A stretch of DNA of 64,000 bases from Pseudomonas fluorescens (GTDB lineage Bacteria > Pseudomonadota > Gammaproteobacteria > Pseudomonadales > Pseudomonadaceae). The stretch spans positions 92,079 to 156,078 of the forward strand of contig NZ_JAGGOG010000024.1 in the NCBI RefSeq assembly GCF_018614655.1, written 5' to 3'. The notes under the pieces are model-generated. The model was not told the DNA's origin, searched no databases, and saw only the letters and a list, made by a program, of their open reading frames with translations. This document shows, in pieces, positions 18,683 to 26,200 of the stretch. A program made the translations under genes and the position numbers. The number at the start of each line of letters is the position of its first letter. Position 1 is the first letter of the stretch.

Positions 18683-21205
18683 ATGACGCAAGTCACGGTG
18701 AAACAACTGGCCGATGAGGTCAAAACACCGGTAGAGCGCCTGTTGCAGCAGATGCGTGAGGCAGGTCTGCCGCACACCGCCGCCGATGAAGGTGTGAGCG
18801 ATAGTGAGAAGCAGTCTTTGCTGACTCACTTGAAGAGCAGCCACAAGGCGAAAGTGGAAGAACCGCGCAAGATTACATTGCAGCGCAAAACTACCAGCAC
18901 CCTGCGTGTTGCCGGTAGCAAGAGCATCAGCGTTGAAGTACGCAAGAAGAAAGTTTTCGTACAGCGCAGCCCGGAAGAAATCGAAGCCGAGCGCAAACGC
19001 GAGCTGGAAGAACGTCGTGCAGTAGAAAATGCTGCTCGTCAGAAGGCTGAAGAAGAAGCCAAGCGTCGCGCCGAAGAAGAAGCGCGTCGTCAGCCTGCTG
19101 CTGCGCAACCTGCTGGTACTGATGCGGTCGCGGCACCTGTTGCGCCTGTAGAAGCTGTGCGCGAGGCCGCTCCGGTTGCCGCGGCACCGGCTCCTGCAGC
19201 TGACGCTCGTAAACGCGACGAACCTCGTCGTCCGGACAAACCACGTGCCGATGATAACAATCGTCGTGGCAGTGGCGATGGCGAGCGTAAAAACGCTCCA
19301 CATCGTGCTTCGGTCAAAGAGAAGGCGCCAGCGCCACGGGTTGCTCCACGTACTACCGACGAAGAAAGCGACAGCTTCCGTCGCGGTGGTCGCGGCAAGG
19401 CCAAGCTGAAGAAACGCAACGCCCACGGTTTCCAGAGCCCAACCGGCCCTGTCGTGCGTGATGTGCAGATCGGCGAGACCATCACTGTTGGCGATCTCGC
19501 CAATCAGATGTCGGTCAAGGCTGCTGAAATCATCAAGTTCATGTTCAAACTGGGTACTCCAGCGACCATCAACCAGGTGCTTGATCAGGAAACTGCTCAA
19601 CTGGTAGCCGAAGAGCTGGGCCACAAAGTGACCCTGGTCAGCGACACCGCCCTGGAAGATTCCCTGGCTGAGTCCCTGAAGTTTGAAGGCGAGACCTTTT
19701 CCCGTGCACCAGTCGTGACCGTAATGGGCCACGTTGACCATGGTAAGACTTCGCTGCTCGACTACATCCGTCGTGCCAAGGTAGCTGCAGGCGAAGCCGG
19801 CGGCATCACCCAGCACATCGGTGCGTACCACGTTGAAACCGAACGCGGCATGGTCACCTTCCTCGACACCCCAGGTCACGCCGCGTTTACCGCAATGCGT
19901 GCCCGTGGTGCCAAGGCGACCGACATCGTGATTCTGGTAGTTGCAGCGGACGACGGCGTAATGCCGCAGACCATTGAAGCTGTCCAGCACGCCAAGGCCG
20001 CTGGTGTTCCACTGGTTGTTGCTGTGAACAAAATCGACAAGCCGGGCGCCGATCTCGATCGCATCCGTAGCGAGCTGTCGGTTCACGGCGTGACTTCCGA
20101 AGAGTGGGGCGGTGATACGCCGTTCGTTTCGGTTTCGGCGAAAGTCGGTACCGGCGTAGACGAACTGCTCGAAGCTGTTCTGCTGCAAGCCGAAGTTCTC
20201 GAACTGAAAGCAACGCCATCGGCCCCGGGTCGTGGAGTTGTGGTTGAGTCGCGTCTCGACAAAGGTCGTGGCCCGGTTGCAACCGTTCTGGTTCAAGACG
20301 GTACTCTGCGCCAAGGCGACATGGTTCTGGTCGGTTCGAACTACGGCCGTGTACGTGCCATGCTCGACGAGAACGGCAAGCCAATCAAGGAAGCCGGTCC
20401 TTCCATCCCTGTCGAGATCCTCGGCCTGGACGGTACTCCGGACGCTGGCGACGAGATGAGCGTGCTGTCGGACGAGAAGAAAGCCCGTGAAGTGGCTCTG
20501 TTCCGTCAAGGCAAGTTCCGCGAAGTCAAGCTGGCCCGTGCTCACGCCGGCAAGCTGGAAAACATCTTCGAGAACATGGGCCAGGCAGAGAAGAAGACGC
20601 TCAACATCGTCCTCAAATCTGACGTTCGCGGTTCCCTCGAAGCGTTGAACGGCGCCTTGAATGGCCTGGGTAACGACGAAGTGCAAGTGCGTGTTGTCGG
20701 TGGCGGTGTCGGTGGTATCACCGAGTCCGACGCCAACCTGGCACTGGCTTCCAACGCTGTACTGTTCGGCTTCAACGTGCGTGCCGATGCTGGCGCACGG
20801 AAGATCGTCGAGCAGGAAGGCCTGGACATGCGTTACTACAACGTCATCTACGACATCATCGAAGACGTCAAGAAGGCCCTTACCGGCATGCTTGGCAGCG
20901 ACGTTCGGGAAAATATCCTGGGTATTGCTGAAGTTCGCGATGTGTTCCGTTCGCCGAAATTCGGCGCGATCGCCGGTTGTATGGTTATCGAAGGTGTTGT
21001 GCACCGTAACCGTCCAATCCGTGTACTGCGTGAAGACATCGTTATCTTCGAAGGCGAGCTGGAATCCCTGCGCCGCTTCAAGGATGACGCTTCCGAAGTA
21101 CGTGCAGGCATGGAATGCGGTATCGGCGTCAAGAGCTACAACGACGTCAAAGCTGGCGACAAGATCGAAGTTTACGAGAAAGTTCAGGTTGCTCGCAGCC
21201 TCTAA
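18683..21205 (+). CDS. infB: Translation initiation factor IF-2
   Basis: GTPase that brings fMet-tRNA to the 30S P site and promotes subunit joining. The 840 residues comprise IF2-N domains at the start, a long charged Ala/Glu/Arg-rich linker (about 85-250), the G domain with GHVDHGKT (349-356), DTPGHAAF and NKID, then domains II-IV. Internal in-frame starts for shorter IF-2 forms, known in E. coli, cannot be judged here. It sits between nusA and rbfA in the standard operon order. Confidence 0.98.
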   Translation: MTQVTVKQLADEVKTPVERLLQQMREAGLPHTAADEGVSDSEKQSLLTHLKSSHKAKVEEPRKITLQRKTTSTLRVAGSKSISVEVRKKKVFVQRSPEEIEAERKRELEERRAVENAARQKAEEEAKRRAEEEARRQPAAAQPAGTDAVAAPVAPVEAVREAAPVAAAPAPAADARKRDEPRRPDKPRADDNNRRGSGDGERKNAPHRASVKEKAPAPRVAPRTTDEESDSFRRGGRGKAKLKKRNAHGFQSPTGPVVRDVQIGETITVGDLANQMSVKAAEIIKFMFKLGTPATINQVLDQETAQLVAEELGHKVTLVSDTALEDSLAESLKFEGETFSRAPVVTVMGHVDHGKTSLLDYIRRAKVAAGEAGGITQHIGAYHVETERGMVTFLDTPGHAAFTAMRARGAKATDIVILVVAADDGVMPQTIEAVQHAKAAGVPLVVAVNKIDKPGADLDRIRSELSVHGVTSEEWGGDTPFVSVSAKVGTGVDELLEAVLLQAEVLELKATPSAPGRGVVVESRLDKGRGPVATVLVQDGTLRQGDMVLVGSNYGRVRAMLDENGKPIKEAGPSIPVEILGLDGTPDAGDEMSVLSDEKKAREVALFRQGKFREVKLARAHAGKLENIFENMGQAEKKTLNIVLKSDVRGSLEALNGALNGLGNDEVQVRVVGGGVGGITESDANLALASNAVLFGFNVRADAGARKIVEQEGLDMRYYNVIYDIIEDVKKALTGMLGSDVRENILGIAEVRDVFRSPKFGAIAGCMVIEGVVHRNRPIRVLREDIVIFEGELESLRRFKDDASEVRAGMECGIGVKSYNDVKAGDKIEVYEKVQVARSL

Positions 21206-21276
21206 CTCGCGCACTTCAAGGGCCACGCGGCGCCCGGGCATGCAAATGCCTGGCGCGGCGTCCGGACTCTAAACGC

Positions 21277-21313
21277 AACGCCCGGTCTGGCTTTTGTCAG
21301 GCCGGGCGTTTGC
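21277..21313 (+). terminator. Strong stem-loop between infB and rbfA
   Basis: AACGCCCGGTCTG pairs with CAGGCCGGGCGTT over 13 bp with one wobble, followed by only three T residues. A second GC-rich stem (GCGCC...GGCGC, about 21230-21256) precedes it. This could be a weak terminator or a processing or stability element inside the operon. Confidence 0.5.
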
Positions 21314-21364
21314 CGCTTTCAGACCCCACGGGTTTCACCGTGTGGCAGTAACAGGTAACAAGAC

Positions 21365-21766
21365 ATGGCAAAAGAATACAGCCGTACCCAACGTATCGGC
21401 GATCAGATGCAGCGCGAGCTGGCACAGTTGATCCGTCGTGAAGTAAAAGATCCACGTGTTGGCCTGGTCACCATCACCGCCGTTGAAGTCAGCCGTGACG
21501 TGGGTCACGCCAAGATCTTCATCACCGTGATGGGTCAGGACAGCGCCGAAGAAATCGCGCAAAGCATCAAGGTGCTCAACTCGGCCGCAGGCTTCCTGCG
21601 TATGCAGTTGGCCCGCGAAATGAAGTTGCGCAGCGTTCCTCAGTTGCACTTCCACTACGACGAAAGCGTCGTGCGTGGAGCGCACCTGTCGGCACTGATC
21701 GAGCGGGCCGTGGCTGAAGACAGCCAACACCCGGAAGCGGCCACACCTGAAGACGCCAAGGAGTAA
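21365..21766 (+). CDS. rbfA: 30S ribosome-binding factor RbfA
   Basis: Cold-shock-associated 16S rRNA maturation factor. The 133-residue KH-type protein has the family N-terminus YSRTQRIGDQMQRELAQLIRREVKDPR and the central region VSRDVGHAKIFITVMG. The C-terminus (after ERAVAEDS) is variable and acidic. truB starts three bases after the stop. It follows infB in the common infB-rbfA-truB-rpsO-pnp order. Confidence 0.97.
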   Translation: MAKEYSRTQRIGDQMQRELAQLIRREVKDPRVGLVTITAVEVSRDVGHAKIFITVMGQDSAEEIAQSIKVLNSAAGFLRMQLAREMKLRSVPQLHFHYDESVVRGAHLSALIERAVAEDSQHPEAATPEDAKE

Positions 21767-21769
21767 TCG

Positions 21770-22687
21770 GTGGCTCAGGTCAAACGTATCCGTCGTAATG
21801 TCAGCGGCATCATTCTGCTCGACAAGCCCATTGGCTTTACCTCCAATGCGGCCTTGCAGAAGGTTCGCTGGCTGCTCAATGCCGAGAAGGCAGGGCATAC
21901 CGGCAGCCTTGATCCCCTGGCCACCGGTGTCTTGCCGTTGTGCTTTGGCGAGGCCACCAAGTTCTCGCAATACCTGCTTGATTCCGACAAGGGTTACGAA
22001 ACCCTGATGCAACTGGGCAAAACCACCACCACGGCAGACGCCGAAGGTGATGTTTTGCAGGTTCGGGATGTGACCGTTGGTCGTGCTGATATCGAAGCTG
22101 CTTTACCCGCTTTTCGTGGGAAAATCAGTCAGATACCGCCGATGTACTCGGCGCTCAAGCGTGATGGCCAGCCTCTTTACAAGCTGGCGCGTGCGGGCGA
22201 AGTAGTGGAGCGCGAACCGCGTTCTGTTACTATTGCGCGCTTGGAATTGCTCGCCTGTGAAGGTGACACCGCCCGCTTGTCGGTGGACTGCAGCAAAGGC
22301 ACCTATATCCGTACCCTGGTGGAAGATATTGGTGAGCAACTCGGTTGTGGCGCATACGTTGCAGAATTGCGACGGACCCAGGCAGGCCCTTTCACCTTGG
22401 CCCAGACGGTCACGTTGGAAGAGCTGGAAGCCGTACACGCCGAAGGCGGTAATGAAGCGGTTGATCGCTTCCTGATGCCATCGGACAGCGGTTTGCTGGA
22501 TTGGCCATTGCTGCACTTTTCGGAGCACAGCGCGTTCTACTGGCTTAACGGCCAGCCGGTACGTGCCCCGGATGCCCCGAAATTCGGCATGGTGCGAGTA
22601 CAGGATCATAACGGTCGCTTTATCGGTATCGGTGAAGTGAGCGAAGACGGGCGCATCGCGCCACGTCGACTGATTCGGTCAGAATGA
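21770..22687 (+). CDS. truB: tRNA pseudouridine-55 synthase
   Basis: Makes pseudouridine 55 in the T-loop of tRNAs. The 305-residue protein has the catalytic motif HTGSLDPLATGVLP with Asp48, the KxxGFTS region (LLDKPIGFTSNAAL), motif Y in LDSDKGYE and a C-terminal PUA-like domain. The start is GTG at 21770, four bases from the rbfA stop; AAGGAG overlaps the end of rbfA. Confidence 0.97.
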   Translation: MAQVKRIRRNVSGIILLDKPIGFTSNAALQKVRWLLNAEKAGHTGSLDPLATGVLPLCFGEATKFSQYLLDSDKGYETLMQLGKTTTTADAEGDVLQVRDVTVGRADIEAALPAFRGKISQIPPMYSALKRDGQPLYKLARAGEVVEREPRSVTIARLELLACEGDTARLSVDCSKGTYIRTLVEDIGEQLGCGAYVAELRRTQAGPFTLAQTVTLEELEAVHAEGGNEAVDRFLMPSDSGLLDWPLLHFSEHSAFYWLNGQPVRAPDAPKFGMVRVQDHNGRFIGIGEVSEDGRIAPRRLIRSE

Positions 22688-22693
22688 CCGGAA

Positions 22694-22734
22694 CCAGTTT
22701 GAGGTAAAAGTACAACAGCTTTTACACAAACTGG
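22694..22734 (+). other. Long two-part stem-loop between truB and rpsO
   Basis: CCAGTTTG (22694-22701) pairs with CAAACTGG (22727-22734) and, inside it, GTAAAAG (22704-22710) pairs with CTTTTAC (22719-22725). No T-run follows. It is more like a processing or stability stem than a terminator. Confidence 0.6.
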
Positions 22735-22781
22735 AACGAGGGTGGCTGTTAGCAGGCATGGTCACTACTCATTTTTAGATA

Positions 22782-22827
22782 CAGGGATTTGTCCCTGGCC
22801 TGTTGAAACCGCCCTTTGGGTGGTTTC
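22782..22827 (+). promoter_or_regulatory. Two hairpins in the rpsO leader
   Basis: CAGGGA-TTTG-TCCCTG (22782-22797) is followed by GAAACCGCCC-TTT-GGGTGGTTTC (22805-22827, one G-U), ending 19 bases before the rpsO start. S15 represses its own translation through leader structures in several bacteria; these stems are candidates, but no S15 site is proven by sequence alone. Confidence 0.5.
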
Positions 22828-22846
22828 CTGATAAAAGGATTGCCTC

Positions 22847-23116
22847 ATGGCTCTCGACGTTCAAGAAAAAGCACAAATCGTAGCTGACTACCAGCAAGCT
22901 GTTGGTGACACTGGTTCGCCAGAAGTGCAAGTTGCACTGCTGACCCACAACATCAACAAGCTGCAAGGTCACTTCAAGGCCAACGGTAAAGATCACCACT
23001 CCCGTCGTGGTCTGATCCGCATGGTAAACCAGCGTCGTAAGCTGCTGGACTACCTGAAAGGCAAGGATCTGGGTCGCTATCAGGCTCTGATCGGTCGCCT
23101 GGGTCTGCGTCGCTAA
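22847..23116 (+). CDS. rpsO: 30S ribosomal protein S15
   Basis: Early-binding 16S rRNA protein of the 30S platform. The 89-residue product is the normal length and has the family core GDTGSPEVQVALLTHNINKL, HFKANGKDHHSRRGL and the C-terminus YLKGKDLGRYQALIGRLGLRR. A clear AAAAGGA lies upstream of ATG 22847. It is followed by pnp, a pair conserved across proteobacteria. Confidence 0.98.
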   Translation: MALDVQEKAQIVADYQQAVGDTGSPEVQVALLTHNINKLQGHFKANGKDHHSRRGLIRMVNQRRKLLDYLKGKDLGRYQALIGRLGLRR

Positions 23117-23141
23117 TCAGCGATTGCGCTAGAGGTTGGTT

Positions 23142-23184
23142 GTCTGCCGTGTGTCAGTGGGATTCCCGCTGGCCCATGGCAGGC
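23142..23184 (+). promoter_or_regulatory. Long stem-loop in the rpsO-pnp leader (RNase III site candidate)
   Basis: GTCTGCCGTG (23142-23151) pairs with CATGGCAGGC (23175-23184), and an inner stem CAGTGGG-ATT-CCCGCTG spans 23155-23171. In E. coli the rpsO-pnp gap carries an RNase III-cleaved stem that lets PNPase repress its own mRNA; position and shape here fit the same role. There is no T-run, so it is not a terminator. Confidence 0.6.
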
Positions 23185-23310
23185 TCCCAGCCTCAAGTTT
23201 TATCTGGCTACACGTTTTACCCTGGACAGGCGTTGGGCCGATTCCCGACATTGCCCAAGAATTTCGCAAGAAGACAAGTTCCCCAAGAGCCACAAAGAAG
23301 GTAGGACACC

Positions 23311-25416
23311 GTGAACCCGGTTATCAAAAAATTCCAGTTCGGTCAGTCGACCGTTACCCTCGAGACAGGCCGTATCGCCCGTCAAGCCTCCGGCGCAGTG
23401 CTGGTCACCGTTGACGACGACGTCACCGTATTGGTGACCGTTGTAGGTGCCAAGCACGCGGACCCAAGCAAGGGCTTCTTCCCTCTTTCTGTTCACTACC
23501 AGGAAAAGACTTACGCTGCCGGTAAGATCCCTGGTGGTTTTTTCAAGCGTGAAGGCCGTCCTTCCGAGAAAGAAACCCTGACTTCCCGACTGATCGACCG
23601 TCCGATCCGTCCTCTGTTCCCAGAAGGTTTCATGAACGAAGTGCAGGTTGTCTGCACCGTCGTTTCCACCAGCAAGAAGACCGATCCGGACATCGCTGCG
23701 ATGATCGGCACCTCGGCTGCCCTGGCTATCTCCGGTATTCCTTTCGATGGCCCGATCGGCGCAGCTCGCGTTGCATTCCACGAAAGCACTGGCTACTTGC
23801 TGAACCCTACTTACGAACAACAGAAAGCTTCGAGCCTGGACATGGTCGTTGCGGGTACTTCGGAAGCCGTGTTGATGGTTGAATCGGAAGCCAAAGAGCT
23901 GACCGAAGACCAGATGTTGGGTGCCGTACTGTTTGCTCACGACGAGTTCCAGGTTGTGATCAACGCCGTTAAAGAACTGGCCGCCGAAGCTGCCAAGCCA
24001 ACCTGGACCTGGGCTCCACAGCCTGAAGCCACTGCTCTGCTGGGCGCTATCCGTGCCGAGTTCGGCGACGCGATCTCCCAGGCTTACACCATCACCATCA
24101 AGGCTGACCGTTACGCTCGCCTGGGTGAGTTGAAAGACCAGGTTGTTGCCAAACTGTCCGGTGAAGAAGGCCAGCCTTCGTCCAGCGAAGTCAAAGCAGC
24201 TTTCGGCGAAATCGAATACCGCACCGTTCGCGAAAACATCGTAAACGGCAAGCCACGTATCGACGGCCGCGACACCAAGACCGTACGTCCTCTGAACATC
24301 GAAGTCGGTGTTCTGCCTAAGACTCACGGTTCGGCTCTGTTCACCCGTGGCGAAACTCAGGCTCTGGTAGTCGCGACGCTGGGCACCGCCCGTGACGCAC
24401 AACTGCTGGACACCCTGGAAGGCGAGAAAAAAGACCCGTTCATGCTGCACTACAACTTCCCTCCGTTCTCGGTAGGTGAGTGTGGTCGCATGGGTGGCGC
24501 TGGTCGTCGCGAAATCGGTCACGGCCGTCTGGCTCGTCGTTCGATTGCAGCCATGCTGCCTGCCGCTGACGTGTTCCCGTACACCATTCGTGTTGTGTCG
24601 GAAATCACCGAGTCCAACGGCTCCAGCTCCATGGCTTCGGTCTGCGGTGCTTCCCTGGCTCTGATGGACGCCGGTGTACCGATGAAGGCGCCGGTTGCCG
24701 GTATCGCCATGGGTCTGGTTAAAGAAGGCGAGAAGTTCGCCATCCTGACCGACATCCTGGGTGACGAAGACCACCTGGGCGACATGGACTTCAAGGTAGC
24801 CGGTACCGCCAAAGGTGTTACCGCGCTGCAGATGGACATCAAGATCAAAGGCATCACCGAAGAAATCATGGAGATCGCTCTGGGCCAAGCCCTGGACGCT
24901 CGCCTGAACATCCTCGGTCAGATGAACCAGATCATTGGTCAGTCCCGTACCGAACTGTCGGAAAATGCTCCGACCATGATCGCGATGAAAATCGACACCG
25001 ATAAAATCCGTGATGTTATCGGTAAAGGCGGTGCGACCATTCGTGCGATCTGTGAAGAGACCAAGGCTTCGATCGATATCGAAGACGACGGTTCGATCAA
25101 GATCTTCGGCGAAACCAAGGAAGCAGCAGAAGCCGCACGTCAGCGCGTTCTGGGCATCACCGCTGAAGCCGAGATCGGCAAGATCTACGTCGGTAAAGTT
25201 GAGCGCATCGTCGACTTCGGCGCATTCGTCAACATCCTGCCGGGCAAAGACGGTCTGGTTCACATCTCCATGCTGAGCGACGCTCGCGTTGAGAAAGTGA
25301 CCGACATTCTGAAAGAAGGCCAGGAAGTGGAAGTGTTGGTACTGGACGTGGACAACCGCGGCCGTATCAAGCTGTCCATCAAGGACGTAGCAGCAGCCAA
25401 GGCTTCGGGCGTTTAA
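23311..25416 (+). CDS. pnp: Polynucleotide phosphorylase
   Basis: Phosphorolytic 3'-5' exoribonuclease of the RNA degradosome. The 701-residue protein has two RNase PH domains (about 1-230 and 310-545) joined by a helical domain, then KH (about 553-615, IGKGGATIRAICEE) and S1 (about 620-690, GKVERIVDFGAFVNI). The second RNase PH domain carries FPPFSVGECGRMGG and GRREIGHGRLARR. GTG 23311 is the start, with GAAGGTAGGA upstream. A strong terminator follows. Confidence 0.98.
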   Translation: MNPVIKKFQFGQSTVTLETGRIARQASGAVLVTVDDDVTVLVTVVGAKHADPSKGFFPLSVHYQEKTYAAGKIPGGFFKREGRPSEKETLTSRLIDRPIRPLFPEGFMNEVQVVCTVVSTSKKTDPDIAAMIGTSAALAISGIPFDGPIGAARVAFHESTGYLLNPTYEQQKASSLDMVVAGTSEAVLMVESEAKELTEDQMLGAVLFAHDEFQVVINAVKELAAEAAKPTWTWAPQPEATALLGAIRAEFGDAISQAYTITIKADRYARLGELKDQVVAKLSGEEGQPSSSEVKAAFGEIEYRTVRENIVNGKPRIDGRDTKTVRPLNIEVGVLPKTHGSALFTRGETQALVVATLGTARDAQLLDTLEGEKKDPFMLHYNFPPFSVGECGRMGGAGRREIGHGRLARRSIAAMLPAADVFPYTIRVVSEITESNGSSSMASVCGASLALMDAGVPMKAPVAGIAMGLVKEGEKFAILTDILGDEDHLGDMDFKVAGTAKGVTALQMDIKIKGITEEIMEIALGQALDARLNILGQMNQIIGQSRTELSENAPTMIAMKIDTDKIRDVIGKGGATIRAICEETKASIDIEDDGSIKIFGETKEAAEAARQRVLGITAEAEIGKIYVGKVERIVDFGAFVNILPGKDGLVHISMLSDARVEKVTDILKEGQEVEVLVLDVDNRGRIKLSIKDVAAAKASGV

Positions 25417-25443
25417 TTACCCCATCGCTTCACGCTGAAAAAA

Positions 25444-25466
25444 GGACTCTTCGGAGTCCTTTTTTT
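25444..25466 (+). terminator. Intrinsic terminator after pnp
   Basis: GGACTC (25444-25449), TTCG tetraloop, GAGTCC (25454-25459), then a run of T residues. It closes the rimP-to-pnp gene block. Confidence 0.9.
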
Positions 25467-25518
25467 ATGCGCGCTGGAAAGTGTCCTGAAATCAGCTGTT
25501 TAGCCGGGCGAAAAAGCC

Positions 25519-25558
25519 GCAACTTGCATGCAGGCACGATCAGCTTCATGCAAGTTGC
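25519..25558. repeat. 12-bp perfect inverted repeat upstream of the BON gene
   Basis: GCAACTTGCATG (25519-25530) and CATGCAAGTTGC (25547-25558) are exact inverted copies separated by 16 bases. They lie about 150 bases before the BON-protein start and just upstream of a candidate promoter. It could be a dimeric regulator site or the stem of an RNA. Confidence 0.6.
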
Positions 25559-25571
25559 ACGATTCCGAAAA

Positions 25572-25616
25572 TTGACTATTTTGTTAAAGTATTGATTTAT
25601 AAATGTTTTTTATAAT
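25572..25616 (+). promoter_or_regulatory. AT-rich promoter region of the BON gene
   Basis: TTGACT at 25572-25577 and a perfect TATAAT at 25611-25616 lie in an AT-rich stretch, but they are 33 bases apart, so they cannot be one promoter. With 17-base spacing the first would pair with ATTTAT (25595-25600). I can place the promoter only within this region. Confidence 0.4.
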
Positions 25617-25711
25617 TCCAAAACTTGGCACAGCGTCTGCACTAGTACTGGTACCCCTGCAGCATCAACGTTTACGCGCTGCAGACTTTCGATAAAACAG
25701 GAGTTACTCGT

Positions 25712-26059
25712 ATGAAGAAGTTCGCTATCGCTGCTGCAACTGCCACCGCTCTGACCCTGACCATGGCCAACGTGGCCTTTGCACAAACTTCCCAGGCGCC
25801 AATGGTTGTAGCGGCCGGTGAAGTGACCAAAGCCAAAGAAGCGACCTCCGACACCTGGATCACCACCAAAGTGAAAAGTGACCTGGTGACCGAGAAAGGC
25901 ATTCCTGGCACTGATATCAAAGTCGAAACCAACAAGGGCGTAGTTTCCCTGTCTTCGACCGTTGCTATCACTGAGGCGCAGAAAGCTACGGCTGTCGCCA
26001 TCACCCAGAAAATCAAAGGCGTTAAAGCTGTTTCGGCCGATGGCCTGAAAGCAGAGTAA
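25712..26059 (+). CDS. Periplasmic BON-domain protein (OsmY-like)
   Basis: 115-residue exported protein. A signal peptide (about residues 1-24, MKKFAIAAAT...VAFA, cleavage before Gln25) precedes one BON domain (about 48-112: WITTKVKSDLVTEKGIPGTDIKVETNKGVVSLSS, then a second helix and strand VKGVKAVSA). BON proteins such as OsmY bind envelope or lipid surfaces and are often stress-induced; the exact role here is unknown. It stands alone between two terminators with its own promoter region. ATG 25712 follows AGGAG. Confidence 0.9.
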   Translation: MKKFAIAAATATALTLTMANVAFAQTSQAPMVVAAGEVTKAKEATSDTWITTKVKSDLVTEKGIPGTDIKVETNKGVVSLSSTVAITEAQKATAVAITQKIKGVKAVSADGLKAE

Positions 26060-26101
26060 CGCTGAGAGGTTCATGCGACCGATCACACGGATGTGATCAT
26101 T

Positions 26102-26136
26102 ACAGGCCCCGGCACTTGTGTCGGGGCCTGTTCTAT
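26102..26136 (+). terminator. Terminator after the BON gene
   Basis: ACAGGCCCCGGCAC (26102-26115) and TGTCGGGGCCTGT (about 26119-26131) form a long GC-rich stem followed by TCTATT. It separates this gene from the convergent DUF748 gene. Confidence 0.7.
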
Positions 26137-26153
26137 TGGGGGAAGGGAAAACT

Positions 26154-26179
26154 GCAGGAGCAAGCAAGCTCGCTCCTGC
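26154..26179. repeat. REP-like palindrome between convergent genes
   Basis: GCAGGAGC (about 26154-26161) and GCTCCTGC (about 26172-26179) form an 8-bp stem around AAGCAAGCTC. It resembles the GGAGC/GCTCC extragenic palindromes of P. fluorescens-group genomes and the element at 1803-1822. Its place between convergent stops is typical. Confidence 0.5.
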
Positions 26180-26200
26180 AAGAGGCTGTCAGGGTTTGAG

